NCBI RefSeq assembly: GCF_003609775.1
Contig: NZ_AP018050.1
Location: 434,001 to 498,000 of the forward strand
DNA from: Prevotella melaninogenica
GTDB taxonomy: Bacteria; Bacteroidota; Bacteroidia; Bacteroidales; Bacteroidaceae
Direction: 5' to 3'
Length of the DNA: 64,000 nt
The translations under genes were made by a program, and so were the position numbers. How positions within the stretch are numbered: the stretch's first letter is position 1; the number at the start of each line of letters is the position of its first letter. This document shows positions 1-9,130 of this stretch, piece by piece. A model generated the notes under the pieces. The model was not told the DNA's origin and searched no databases. It worked only from the letters and a program-made list of their open reading frames with translations.

Positions 1-2
1 TG

Positions 3-125
3 TTCATCTCTACCCTCGCTTTCACCGATGAGCTATTAATGACACAAGCAAAGTTGGGTATCTTCCTCGCCTCCATCTTAGGTGGAATAGGTGGGTATGT
101 ACTGCTGAATAAGAAAAGTAAGTAA
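3..125 (+). CDS. nhaA: Na+/H+ antiporter NhaA, C-terminal end (partial)
   Basis: Only the last 40 codons are in the window; the frame is open to the left edge and stops at TAA 123-125. The tail reads FISTLAFTDELLMTQAKLGI and then a hydrophobic stretch ending in LLNKKSK. The pattern S-L-A-F…L…QAKLGI followed by a last membrane helix and a basic end matches the C-terminus of NhaA, an inner-membrane antiporter that exchanges sodium for protons. The identification rests on this short piece only, so a distant NhaA paralogue is possible. Nothing can be said about its promoter. Downstream lies repeat-rich non-coding DNA. Confidence 0.75.
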   Translation, partial: FISTLAFTDELLMTQAKLGIFLASILGGIGGYVLLNKKSK

Positions 126-129
126 AAAC

Positions 130-392
130 AAGCAGCCCCACCCCATCCCTCCCCGAAAGGGGAGGGCGTGAAATGTAATGAAGGCAACCAGCCCACCCCC
201 AACCCCTCCCCAAAAGGGGAGGGGCGTAGAATGTAACGAAGGCAAACAGCCCCTCCCCCGTCCCCTCCCCCATAGGGAGGGGCGTGATTAGCGTGATACC
301 CCTATGGTTGGAAAAGCTGTTTAGTCATTTTAAAGCAAACGGTGCGCTGCACTCCCCCTCTCCCTTCGGAGAGGGGGTTGGGGGGTGAGGTT
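130..392. repeat. G/C-rich short dispersed repeats with inverted cores
   Basis: Three direct copies of a ~60-bp unit lie head to tail (about 130-175, 189-235 and 250-293). Each carries a small dyad of the form cctccccnnnnggggagg followed by 'cgtg/cgta…aatg'. A variant in the style 'ctcccttcggagaggg' is at 345-392. A reverse-oriented copy lies at 1446-1490, next to the 3' end of ettA. The high G/C content stands out against the AT-rich surroundings. The dyads could act as bidirectional transcription stops after nhaA and ettA; this is inference. Confidence 0.7.
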
Positions 393-431
393 TCTTTTGT
401 CATAATTTTTCTCATTTCCTTTTTCAATAGA

Positions 432-528
432 TGCTCTTTTAGCTTTCAATTAACGCCCTTTTGGCTTGCAAAAGATGCCCTTTAAGGCTCTTACTAACGC
501 CCTTTTGAAGTTCAACTAAGCACCTTTT
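432..528 (+). repeat. 22-bp period array, copy 1
   Basis: Four units of exactly 22 bp (432-519) are followed by the partial unit gcacctttt. Units begin tgc/cgc, contain cttttgg or ctttaag, and end ttactaa, aattaa or aaaaga. Some units are imperfect dyads (ctttt…aaaag). Five related arrays lie at 4585, 16904, 25552, 33191 and 41822. Confidence 0.85.
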
Positions 529-660
529 GAAAACCACTTCTGCAACCATCTGATAATAAAAGATTTATGAGGATGTTCAAAATACTCTTTTTTAGCCCTT
601 TTCTTCGCCTTTTCTTCGAATATTTTGTAATTATATTTCGTAATGTTAGGTGAATAAATT

Positions 661-1240
661 CTCTCACAGATGGCACAGATAAACAGAGTCCATAGGACGC
701 ACAGAAACCTAAAGGTTATGGATGACACAGAGCGTTAAAACAAAAATCCAACACAAGCGACTCATCCACTCGCTCACTCGTAACTCGTCCACTATAAATC
801 TGTGAGTTCCCCGACCTTTAGGTCTCTGAGCCTTTCAGTGTGCAAAAAGGAAATCTGTTCTTTCTGTTCATCTGTGTCATCTGTGAGAGAATGCTTTGAT
901 AGAGTAGCTGTTTCTTTATTTTCTCACAGATAGCACAGATAAACAGAGTCCATAGGACGCACAGAAACCTAAAGGTTATTGATAACACAGAACATTAAAA
1001 CACAAATCCAGCACAAGCAACTCATCCACTCGTTCACTATAAATCTGTGCTTTCCTCGACCTTTAGGTCTCTGAGCCTTTCAGTGTGCAAAAAGGAAATC
1101 TGTTCTTTCTGTTCATCTGTGTCATCTGTGAGAGAATGCTATGATAGAGTGGCTGTTTCTTTATTTTCTCACAGATAGCACAGAAGAACAGAAACAACAG
1201 ATGCAATAGAGACCTAAAGGTCGGAGAATGCACAGATTCT
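661..1240. repeat. ~230-bp two-arm repeat units, array 1
   Basis: Two full units (about 661-892 and 921-1140) and one shortened unit (1165-1240) lie at ~260-bp period. Arm A starts tctcacagatagcacagat and ends cctaaaggttat. Arm B starts cctttaggtctctgagc and ends tcatctgtgtcatctgtgag. Arm B is an imperfect reverse complement of arm A, so each unit is a long degenerate inverted repeat with a ~50-bp variable middle. No coding sense is evident. Related arrays are at 14349, 16285, 21296 and 22563. Confidence 0.85.
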
Positions 1241-1514
1241 TAGCTGATGAGGAAGACTAAAAGCAGAATAGAGATAAAAGACAAAAAGGACAAATGAGAG
1301 GAAACAAAAAGACAGAGTAACAAATAAACATGCTACTCTGTCTTTTAATTTCTTTATAGGGGTAGCCCGCTAATCCCTCCCCTCTCCATAATATCCTTTC
1401 TGTCAATGACCAATAGTTTGGAGAGAATTTAGGGTTATCTCGCATTTCACGCCCCTCCCTATGGGGGAGGGGTTGGGGGTGGGGCCAGTTGGTAGGCTGT
1501 TGGTTGTTTGTCCT
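1241..1514. other. Non-coding gap before ettA 3' end
   Basis: AT-rich sequence with no convincing gene. It contains a reverse-oriented copy of the G/C-rich repeat (1446-1490) just beyond the ettA stop codon, where it could act as a terminator. Confidence 0.5.
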
Positions 1515-3212
1515 TTACTCCTCCATCAACTTTCTATATCTACCCTTCTTAATCTCCTCATTGCCAAGACGGCGTGCCTTATTGATTTCGTAATCAGAGA
1601 AGCCACCTTCGAAGTAGACAACTTCACCATTACCCTCAAAGGCGAGGATGTGGGTACAGATACGATCGAGGAACCAACGGTCGTGGCTGATGACAACCGC
1701 ACAACCTGCGAATGCCTCAAGACCTTCCTCCAATGCACGGAGTGTGTTTACGTCGATATCGTTGGTAGGCTCATCGAGGAGGAGGACGTTGCCTTCCTGC
1801 TTTAATGCCATAGCCAACTGAAGACGGTTACGCTCACCACCAGAGAGTACTGAACAGAGCTTACTCTGGTCGGTACCTGAGAAGTTGAAACGTGAGAGAT
1901 AAGCACGTGAGTTGATGTCACGTCCACCCATACGAATCGTCTCGTTGCCCTGTGACACTACATCATATACTGTCTTATTAGGGTCGATATCCTTATGCTG
2001 CTGGTCAACGTAAGCGAGCTTAACGGTCTCACCCACCTCGAACGTACCGCCATCTGCCTGCTCCAAGCCCATGATAAGGCGGAAGAGCGTTGTCTTACCT
2101 GCTCCGTTAGGACCGATAACACCTACGATGCCGTTAGGAGGCAACATGAAGTTGAGGTCGTTGAAGAGTACCTTCTCGCCGAAAGCCTTCTTTACGTGCT
2201 GCGCTTCGATAACCTTATTACCCAAACGTGGACCGTTAGGAATAAAGATTTCGAGCTTCTCCTCACGCTGCTTCTGCTCCTCGTTGAGCATCTGCTCGTA
2301 AGAGTTCAGACGAGCCTTACCCTTTGCCTGACGAGCCTTCGGTGCCATACGTACCCACTCCAACTCACGCTCCAATGTCTTGCGACGCTTAGAAGCCGAC
2401 TTCTCTTCCTGCTCCATGCGCTTTGTCTTCTGATCGAGCCATGAAGAGTAGTTGCCCTTCCATGGAATACCCTCACCACGGTCGAGTTCAAGAATCCACT
2501 CGCTCACATCGTCCAAGAAGTAACGGTCGTGGGTAACAGCGATGACCGTACCCTCATACTGCTGCAAGTGCTGCTCCAACCAGTCGATACTCTCAGCGTC
2601 AAGGTGGTTGGTAGGCTCATCGAGCAACAATACGTCTGGCTTCTGAAGGAGCAGACGGCAGAGTGCAACACGACGACGCTCACCTCCAGAGAGGTTGGTC
2701 ACTGGCAAATCACCCTTAGGACAACGCAATGCATCCATCGCACGCTCCAAGCGTGAATCAATGTTCCAAGCGTCTGTTGCATCAATGATATCCTGCAACT
2801 CAGCCTGACGCTGCATCAACTTATCCATCTTGTCAGCATCAGAGTAATACTCCTCTAAGCCGAACTTTACGTTGATATCGTCATATTCCTTCAGTGCATC
2901 ATAGATATGCTGCACACCCTCCATAACATTCTCCTTCACGGTCTTCGCCTCATCGAGTGGTGGATCCTGTGGGAGATAACCCACAGAGTAGCCCGGACTC
3001 CATACCACTTCGCCCTGTGTTGGTTCCACAAGACCAGCGATAATCTTCATCAGCGTAGACTTACCTGCGCCGTTGAGACCAATAATACCTATCTTTGCAC
3101 CATAGAAGAACGAGAGGTAAATGTTCTTCAGAATCTGTTTCTGGTTCTGTGGGATAATCTTCGATACACCCACCATTGAGAAGATAATCTTCTTGTCGTC
3201 TACTGTTGCCAT
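1515..3212 (-). CDS. ettA: Energy-dependent translational throttle protein EttA (ABC-F)
   Basis: A 565-residue ABC-F ATPase with two ABC cassettes and no membrane segments. Walker A motifs are GLNGAGKS (about residue 45) and GPNGAGKT (about 365). Both signature/Walker B blocks are intact (LSGGERRR…LLLDEPTNHLD and LSGGERNR…LLLDEPTNDID). The N-terminus (IIFSMVGVSKIIP…ILKNIYLSFFYGAKIGIIG) aligns with E. coli EttA, which binds the ribosomal E site and gates the first peptide bond according to ATP/ADP. Length is close to the usual ~555. I start at ATG 3212, not the in-frame ATG at 3239, because a promoter -7 box overlaps 3237-3244 and because the family N-terminus begins here. It is monocistronic and runs toward repeat-rich DNA. 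Confidence 0.93.
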   Translation of the reverse strand: MATVDDKKIIFSMVGVSKIIPQNQKQILKNIYLSFFYGAKIGIIGLNGAGKSTLMKIIAGLVEPTQGEVVWSPGYSVGYLPQDPPLDEAKTVKENVMEGVQHIYDALKEYDDINVKFGLEEYYSDADKMDKLMQRQAELQDIIDATDAWNIDSRLERAMDALRCPKGDLPVTNLSGGERRRVALCRLLLQKPDVLLLDEPTNHLDAESIDWLEQHLQQYEGTVIAVTHDRYFLDDVSEWILELDRGEGIPWKGNYSSWLDQKTKRMEQEEKSASKRRKTLERELEWVRMAPKARQAKGKARLNSYEQMLNEEQKQREEKLEIFIPNGPRLGNKVIEAQHVKKAFGEKVLFNDLNFMLPPNGIVGVIGPNGAGKTTLFRLIMGLEQADGGTFEVGETVKLAYVDQQHKDIDPNKTVYDVVSQGNETIRMGGRDINSRAYLSRFNFSGTDQSKLCSVLSGGERNRLQLAMALKQEGNVLLLDEPTNDIDVNTLRALEEGLEAFAGCAVVISHDRWFLDRICTHILAFEGNGEVVYFEGGFSDYEINKARRLGNEEIKKGRYRKLMEE

Positions 3213-3236
3213 TAATTCTTTCGTTTGTTTTGTAGG

Positions 3237-3268
3237 CAAAGATAACGAAAATAATTCATATTGGCAAA
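3237..3268 (-). promoter_or_regulatory. Bacteroidetes-type promoter of ettA
   Basis: On the minus strand TTTG (3265-3268), a 20-bp spacer and TATCTTTG (3237-3244) fit the TTTG/TAnnTTTG consensus. The predicted start site lies ~20 nt before the ettA ATG at 3212. Confidence 0.7.
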
Positions 3269-3528
3269 TAAAGACAGAAGGACGAGTGCCGTTATATGCT
3301 TAATGAAAAGACAGAATGACATAATGAACAGAAGACAAAATGTAAAAAGGAACAGAAGAAGAAGGAGAAGAAATAGACAAAGTAACAGGTTAATATTTAA
3401 CCTTTTCTTTTTTCAATGATGTTACAGAGAAACAGATTGTGTATTAGCTGGTAAGAATCCTAAAACTCATTGGGATCAAAGAACGCTTATCCGCTTGTTG
3501 GGTAGTAAAACAAATGCTATGCAACTTT
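3269..3528. other. Non-coding gap between ettA and NERD gene
   Basis: AT-rich, with short A/G-rich words (agacaaaatg…, aagaaggagaag). No gene or clear structure is seen. Confidence 0.4.
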
Positions 3529-4284
3529 TCATTTTTTCAATGTGTAGTGACATTTTGGATAATTACTACAACCCCAGAATTTACCATATCTACCCACTCT
3601 GTAAACAAGAGAACCACCACAACGAGGACACTGCCCTCTCTGAATAGCCTTTTTCCATGATGTCATGTTAGCCGTTACCTGAGCTTTATGAAGTGACGAT
3701 GTCTCACTTGTTTCAAAACTTGAATAGGTGAGTTTGTTAATTGCTGTTGCCAAAACGTCTTCTGTAAATACAACATTCTGATAGGCTTCAATCGTACTAA
3801 TAAGTTCACTTACATTAATAACATTATGATTAGGATAATTACCCTTTATCTTGGCTGCATTTGTAAACACAACTATTGGAATGAAATATTGCGAAGGAAA
3901 GCCAAATAAAGATTGTAAGCCTTTGACATGACTATAGTTTTGTAATAAAGGATTATAGAACTGATACTTTGTTCCATACATGTTTTTAATCCAGTATTGA
4001 TCTTTTTCATTACCATAAATCCAACCTCTGTAATTCTTTGTTTCAATAACAAAAATACCATGTAGAGATAAAACAACATGATCTATCTGTGAACTCTTAC
4101 CATTTTCCAAAATATATACATCATTGAATATTGTATATCCATCTGGTAAGCGCATCAGTCTTTTTGCTACTTGTCTTTCACCATGTTTACCCTTAAGCTT
4201 TGCATAGTTATAACGTATGATTAAGCGAACAAGGTAAAGAATGACTACCGCAGTAAAGAAAATTATTATGTATATTATATTCAT
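3529..4284 (-). CDS. NERD-domain membrane protein with topoisomerase-type zinc finger
   Basis: 251 residues. An N-terminal membrane helix (MNIIYIIIFFTAVVILYLV) is followed by a NERD (nuclease-related) domain at about 35-150, with GERQVAKRL, the acidic QIDHVV and the E-x-K element FVIETKNYRG. A C-terminal zinc ribbon CPRCGGSLVYR…CSNYPKCHYT resembles the topoisomerase I C4 finger. NERD domains share the PD-(D/E)xK-like fold and are thought to act on nucleic acid; the substrate is unknown. ATG 4284 was chosen over the one at 4323 because a TATCTTTG box lies at 4304-4311, upstream of it. It stands alone in the locus. The family call is solid; the biological role is not. Confidence 0.85.
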   Translation of the reverse strand: MNIIYIIIFFTAVVILYLVRLIIRYNYAKLKGKHGERQVAKRLMRLPDGYTIFNDVYILENGKSSQIDHVVLSLHGIFVIETKNYRGWIYGNEKDQYWIKNMYGTKYQFYNPLLQNYSHVKGLQSLFGFPSQYFIPIVVFTNAAKIKGNYPNHNVINVSELISTIEAYQNVVFTEDVLATAINKLTYSSFETSETSSLHKAQVTANMTSWKKAIQRGQCPRCGGSLVYRVGRYGKFWGCSNYPKCHYTLKK

Positions 4285-4397
4285 TTGTTTTATAGATGAG
4301 GTACAAAGATAACATAAAAACACGAGACAAAAAGCCTAAATAGCAAAAGATTGCGCTAAAACCTTAAAGATAATCACTGCCGTTATCAAATTATTTA

Positions 4398-4961
4398 GGT
4401 TCTTCCGTTAAATGGATAAATATATCCCATTAGGTATATAAAAGGGATAAACTACAAGATATAATGTAGAAAAGGCAAATAAAAATGTCTATCCATTAGC
4501 ATGTCTTTCTGTCTTCTACAAACTGCTTATTCCCTTATTAATCGACACTTGTAAACTATTTTCACGCAACTCAAAACCAACACATGCTCTTTTGGCTTCT
4601 AAAAGACGCCTAATTGACTTGCAAAAGAGGCCCTTTGGGAGTGTTACTAACGCCCTTTTGAAGTCCAATTAAGCACCTTTTCTTGCACGACTTTATAACT
4701 AATTGATTTTCTGTTAGTTGTAAACTTGCTTTTTACACGTGTTTTTGCCTTCATTTATAGATATTTTATTCGAATTTATGTAATGATTTTTCGGGGTTTT
4801 ATCTACATTTTTGAAGTATTAAAATGAAAAAAAATGATGACGTTAGAGGGTAATAATAGAATAGACTATTGACAGTCTTGACAATATTTTTATTTAATGA
4901 ATAACCTCGGTTTTACCGTTAAAGCTATACGAAAAGCATCCACGCATTTAACGGAAGAACC
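4398..4961. mobile_element. MITE-like element with 17-bp terminal inverted repeats
   Basis: The element starts GGTTCTTCCGTTAAATG (4398-4414) and ends with its perfect reverse complement (4945-4961), 564 bp apart. It has no ORF of its own and carries a 22-bp period array. The right ~430 bp is repeated, diverged, at about 16850-17281. A clear target duplication is not visible (flanks atttA / Agaata). The size and ends fit a non-autonomous MITE-like transposable element, but no related transposase is present here. Confidence 0.65.
4585..4681 (+). repeat. 22-bp period array, copy 2
   Basis: Four 22-bp units plus gcacctttt, inside the MITE-like element. The left flank 'ttgtaaactatttt…caaaacca' is shared with copy 3 (16904) and, more weakly, with copies 4 and 5. 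Confidence 0.85.
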
Positions 4962-5768
4962 AGAATAATAAGGTCCTTGTCTTGTCAGCTTACTTTATTC
5001 AGTGCATACTGGGCGGATATTATACATATTACTTATATTTTAGTTATAACCTAACAAAGACAGTTGAATAAGCTTTTCTGCTCAAACAATTTGTTTCTTC
5101 GTTAACTATACACTACGCTACAGACCCTTCTGATAGCAATGCTGTGGCCATATTAAGTCTTGAATAGTCTTACAAATATAGTGTCGTACAAATGAGTCTT
5201 TCAATATAAAGACAAAATAATAAGCTTCAAATTCTTTCCAATCTTGCAAATATTGGAAAGAATTTGCAAGATTTTAATCTTAAAATGGCTACTATTAGAT
5301 AAGAACACAGCTAATCTTACAATACTGCTATCTGATAAGCCTTAGATAGCACACCCTCTTATACTATCAATCTTTTAAAGAGGTAACACATTATTTTATA
5401 AAGGAAAGAATGATGTTAACTACTCAGCACAATCAGTGCTTACCAACAACACAAGACGTGCTTACCAACAACACAAGACGTACGAAGCAACAACACGGTA
5501 CAAGTTGACGAGTAGACAAGTGAACAAGTTGCTTGTAAAGAAGACAGAGTAACAAGGTTAACAAGTTGATAAGGTAATTGTGAGAAGAAATGGTTATTAG
5601 CTGAGTAAGGTAAAAAAAACGAGTGAACAAGTTAAAAACTTGTTCACTCGTCAGCTTGTTAGTTAACTTATCAACTAAAATATGTTCATCTGTTACTTTG
5701 TCTTTTATTTACTTTGTCTACAAGCAACTCGTTAACTTGTCTACTCGTTAACCTGTCTACTTAAAAAA
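4962..5768. other. Non-coding gap with simple repeats
   Basis: No convincing gene. It contains two perfect 22-bp tandem copies beginning gtgcttaccaacaac (5436-5457, 5458-5479). It then holds a low-complexity mosaic of words such as aacttgttaactcgtc and tctgttactttgtc (about 5490-5765), a text type that recurs in most intergenic gaps of this window. Confidence 0.5.
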
Positions 5769-6836
5769 CTACTTGCGTGTAATTCTTGGCTGTACGTAGA
5801 CCTCACCGATACCACGGTAGGCACCCATGACTGGTTTAGAGTCAGAGAAGCGGTTCCAGCCGTAAGAAGAGAAGGTTTGCTCAGAGGCAAGCTTCTGTGC
5901 TTCTTGGAAGACAAGGTTGCCAGCATCATCAATCGCCAGCATAATGCTCTCCTGCGTACCATTGATAGCCGTCTCGTGCTCCTTACTGAAGTCGTCGGCA
6001 ACGACTACAGAGATAAGGTATTCGTAAACACCTGTCTGCACCTCGTTCTTCGCAACCACCTTACCGTTGGTCATCTTGAAGCCCTTACCGGGGATAAAGT
6101 CTACTGACCATGTGTACTTGTTGTCAACGATGAAGTTAGCCTTGTTAGTACCAGCTGCAGCCTCGATGCGGACATCAGAGGTTCTCTCAGACAATGTACG
6201 ATCAGCGTTACGCATCTTTGCTGTCTGCTTGTATTCGCCAACGAAGTCAGCCAATGAAGCCTGAACCACCTTCAGTGAGTCAACCAAGCCCACCGCCTTA
6301 GCGATAACCCAACCAACACGTGCCTTACCCGTTGTGTTCTCAGCCACCTTTACGCCAACTTCGTTGCCGTTCTGCTCAACGGTAATCCAGTCGCCCGTAG
6401 TGACATAGGTAACAGGAACGTTAGCGGTAGCAATCAGCGTCTTCTGTACAGCCTTATCGTCGGTGAAGATGTCCTCACCAGCAGGCAAACCGAAGGTGAT
6501 ACCCTCCTGCTGAACGTTAAGGGTGATAGAGTCGCCCTGTTGGTTTTTGATAACGAGGAGCGTGTTACGTGACTGTGGGCTGGTATTAGTAGCAGCAGTC
6601 AACATAAGTGTCTCAGCCTTCTTCGTAACCGTCAGCCACGCGTCCTGCGCATAAGCCTGAGCAGGTTCAGAAGCCATCTTCACCTCGTTGGTACCACCGA
6701 CTACGTTAAACGCTGTCTGCGCCTTTACGACGTTCAATCCCGCAGCGTATTCAGGCAGTTCGTTATCGTTGCTGCTGCATGCCGTTCCAAGAACGGCAGC
6801 TGCAACGAGCATGAATATTGAAATATACTTCTTCAT
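5769..6836 (-). CDS. BACON-like domain lipoprotein of a SusC/D locus
   Basis: 355 residues with a lipoprotein signal (MKKYISIFMLVAAAVLGTAC, lipobox GTAC-S). Two Ig-like modules resemble BACON repeats. The first is around residues 35-110, with DAWLTVTKK…LMLTAATN…SRNTLLVI…ITLNVQQEG. The second is around 125-195, with TGDWITVEQ…VGVKVAENTTGKARVGWVI…LKVVQA. The C-terminal 150 residues are unassigned. BACON modules are common on Bacteroidetes surface lipoproteins, where they bind glycans or mucin or act as spacers. It starts 2 nt after the DUF4302 gene and is the last gene of the SusC-led operon, so it is probably an accessory surface component. Confidence 0.75.
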   Translation of the reverse strand: MKKYISIFMLVAAAVLGTACSSNDNELPEYAAGLNVVKAQTAFNVVGGTNEVKMASEPAQAYAQDAWLTVTKKAETLMLTAATNTSPQSRNTLLVIKNQQGDSITLNVQQEGITFGLPAGEDIFTDDKAVQKTLIATANVPVTYVTTGDWITVEQNGNEVGVKVAENTTGKARVGWVIAKAVGLVDSLKVVQASLADFVGEYKQTAKMRNADRTLSERTSDVRIEAAAGTNKANFIVDNKYTWSVDFIPGKGFKMTNGKVVAKNEVQTGVYEYLISVVVADDFSKEHETAINGTQESIMLAIDDAGNLVFQEAQKLASEQTFSSYGWNRFSDSKPVMGAYRGIGEVYVQPRITRK

Positions 6837-6838
6837 AA

Positions 6839-8116
6839 TTAATTAATTTTCTTCATGTACTGGATATTCGGCAATGTGAAGGCAAATACGTAGTTGCCAT
6901 CAGCATCGGTAACAGGCTGCAAGTCTTCGCCGTATGCTACACCGAAGAAGGAGTCAACGGTGTGACCTGTAATCTGTCCACTGTCTTCAGCTGTAGCTTG
7001 CTCCATGTCATCATCCCATGTGAAGAACAAGCTACCCTGACCTTCACCGAAGAGTTTACCCTCCTTCTGAGATGCTGGAATCAACAAGATACCTGCTGGA
7101 TACTTATAGGTTGGGTCGGTCACTGGCTGTCCTGGGAGTTCCAGACGTCCCGTTGCTGGGTCGTAAGTCAGGAGCAACTCATAGTTGACATTATTAATAT
7201 TCAACTTACCCTTCAGTGTGTTGGCAACAGAACCCATCTCCAAGGTAAGCTTGATGCGCTTACGCAAGTTCGTCTTCAACTGCCATTCGCCAACCCAGAA
7301 GTCGATACTCTTATGAGTCTTTGGCAAGAACTGAATGATTTTAAGGTCGCCTTCTGTCAACGAGTGATCAGCATCATTCCATGTGAAGTGCTGATACTGC
7401 TTGTTACCGATGACGATAGGCTCACGGAGTACAATACCGGTATTGGTTGTACAATAAGGCATCTCCCACTTCTTATCGTCCAAGGTAACAGTAAGGCGTC
7501 TCACCTCTTGTGTGAGTGTTCCCTGTCCTAAGGTGTCATTACCCAAGACGAAGTCGTAGGTCTCAACATTCATACCTTCCATTACCGTCACAAGGCCGAG
7601 CATATACTCTTCCCAGTTAGTACCCTTTGGCAGACGAGTGAGCACCATCTCATTCTGCCACTTACGTCCTTTCAAGAAGATACTATCGTTAGTAGCACGG
7701 AGGATAGAGAACTCATAGTCGCCCTGCGCACCGTCAGGACTACCCAACCAAGTCTCAGCCAATGGGTGAATCACGGCGTTATACTCATTGAACGACAAGG
7801 TAGGACCCAAGTCTTTCACTACATCGTAGCCCGAAGTAGCCTTTGCCTCAACATCCTTCACGTCGCCCATAGCGGTAACATGACCGTTCTTGAACTTCAA
7901 CAACAGTGTGTAACCACCGTAGCTATAGTTCTTTCCCGTATAATACTGCATTACCCAACCATCCTCTGACGACTCTAAAAGTGCCTTATAGTCAGCAACC
8001 TTCTTCTCTATTCGTTCAGCCGCAGGGAGGTCGAAAGTGGTCTTATCGTCATGCAGACACGATTGCAAAGAAAGTGTCAGTACGATAGACATGAATAGCA
8101 AATATACCTTTTTCAT
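6839..8116 (-). CDS. DUF4302-type lipoprotein
   Basis: 425 residues with lipoprotein signal MKKVYLLFMSIVLTLSLQSC. The body begins …RIEKKVADYKALLESSEDGWVMQYYTG, then GGYTLLLKFKNGHVTAMGD, which matches my recollection of DUF4302, a Bacteroidetes outer-membrane-associated family found next to SusC/SusD pairs. Function is unknown; the repeated β-rich pattern suggests a surface β-domain protein. It lies 115 nt after the metallohydrolase gene and 2 nt before the BACON-like gene, all on the minus strand. Co-occurrence with a TonB-linked metallohydrolase lipoprotein fits a conserved import module. Confidence 0.8.
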   Translation of the reverse strand: MKKVYLLFMSIVLTLSLQSCLHDDKTTFDLPAAERIEKKVADYKALLESSEDGWVMQYYTGKNYSYGGYTLLLKFKNGHVTAMGDVKDVEAKATSGYDVVKDLGPTLSFNEYNAVIHPLAETWLGSPDGAQGDYEFSILRATNDSIFLKGRKWQNEMVLTRLPKGTNWEEYMLGLVTVMEGMNVETYDFVLGNDTLGQGTLTQEVRRLTVTLDDKKWEMPYCTTNTGIVLREPIVIGNKQYQHFTWNDADHSLTEGDLKIIQFLPKTHKSIDFWVGEWQLKTNLRKRIKLTLEMGSVANTLKGKLNINNVNYELLLTYDPATGRLELPGQPVTDPTYKYPAGILLIPASQKEGKLFGEGQGSLFFTWDDDMEQATAEDSGQITGHTVDSFFGVAYGEDLQPVTDADGNYVFAFTLPNIQYMKKIN

Positions 8117-8231
8117 TTGCGTACTTATTTACTTTTATAAGGTTCTGAGCTTAGTACGTGAGTAATGCTCAGCCTAAGTCAAAAGCCCTTGTTTATTTTA
8201 TTTATTGATAATATGCACACTCACGGCTCTG

Positions 8232-9119
8232 TTAGTTGAGCGTGTTCAAATCGAGTGTACCAATCTTTCCACCTCTTCTGAGGATTGCAGTGCGCAACAC
8301 TTCGATATCAACATTCCAAGAGTTACGCATATATTCGCGAATCATCTTGAGCTTTCTGTTGATAATGCTACCGCCCTTGCTGCCTGCATTCTTCATGATT
8401 GTGTTCCAATCCTCTGGCGTACTGGTCACATAGATAGAATAAGCCTCAGCAAAGTCCTCAGCAGGATTCTCCATAGAGTAAGCCGAAACGAAACCCATGC
8501 TCTGTGCCTTCTTGTCTGGAGTAGAAGTCCAGTTACCACTTACGTAGTCAGAGCGTGAGATATTATCATACGACTCATCGTAAGGTTTCTTCTGATTAAG
8601 AATGTGCATGAACTCATGGTGCATCGTGTGGAAGTAGTAGTTATTCATACTGCCATAGTCCTTCAGCTGGTCATCGGTAAGGGCATTTACCTTACCTAAT
8701 CTTACCTTATAGCCACCCTCAGCACTACCGATTACCTCCGTACGATAACGTGTGTAACCCGGAGTACCTGTCACTAAGATGATACGTGGGGCATTCTCCT
8801 TGATGAAGTCAAGTCCGACGGTCTCTGCATAAGCATCAAACCACATATACTTTGTGAGGATAGCAAGCTTAACCGTCTTTGCAGAGTCGGCAGGAACGAA
8901 GTTGTAAGCCTGCTCGGTCTCCTCTGTCTTCAGACGATACTGGAACTCTATATTATAAGGCATGGTGTAGTTCTTATACAACCACTGGTCGAAGGCATTG
9001 CGCTCCACAGCCTTTGTAGAGAATATAGAGTCACCGCTTATCTTGTCATCACTACATGAAGACAAGATTGCGCCACAGCTGACGATAGCGATTGCAACCA
9101 AATATAAATACTTTTTCAT
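8232..9119 (-). CDS. Substrate import-associated zinc metallohydrolase lipoprotein
   Basis: 295 residues with lipoprotein signal MKKYLYLVAIAIVSCGAILSSC. The zinc motif HEFMH is at HHEFMHILNQ (about residue 165), with a downstream acidic stretch NPAEDFAEAYSIY (about 225) that could supply the third zinc ligand. The size and HExxH place it in the SusC/SusD-linked zinc metallohydrolase lipoprotein family (TIGR04549 type). It probably trims a peptide or amide substrate at the cell surface before TonB-dependent import. It lies 11 nt after the SusD gene. The substrate is not determinable. Confidence 0.85.
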   Translation of the reverse strand: MKKYLYLVAIAIVSCGAILSSCSDDKISGDSIFSTKAVERNAFDQWLYKNYTMPYNIEFQYRLKTEETEQAYNFVPADSAKTVKLAILTKYMWFDAYAETVGLDFIKENAPRIILVTGTPGYTRYRTEVIGSAEGGYKVRLGKVNALTDDQLKDYGSMNNYYFHTMHHEFMHILNQKKPYDESYDNISRSDYVSGNWTSTPDKKAQSMGFVSAYSMENPAEDFAEAYSIYVTSTPEDWNTIMKNAGSKGGSIINRKLKMIREYMRNSWNVDIEVLRTAILRRGGKIGTLDLNTLN

Positions 9120-9130
9120 AACGTCTCGTT

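Noticed and set aside
432..528. 22-bp arrays as CRISPR or coding repeats
   Set aside because: The units abut with no spacers, and each is too short and varied for CRISPR repeats; a 22-bp period breaks the reading frame, so not coding.
661..1240. Tandem repeats as a possible CRISPR array
   Set aside because: Units are ~230 bp with internal inverted arms, spacers are not unique 30-40 bp sequences, and no cas genes are present.
1526..3179. Several long open frames on the plus strand and in other frames over ettA
   Set aside because: They are frame shadows of the well-supported ettA gene and have no family features.
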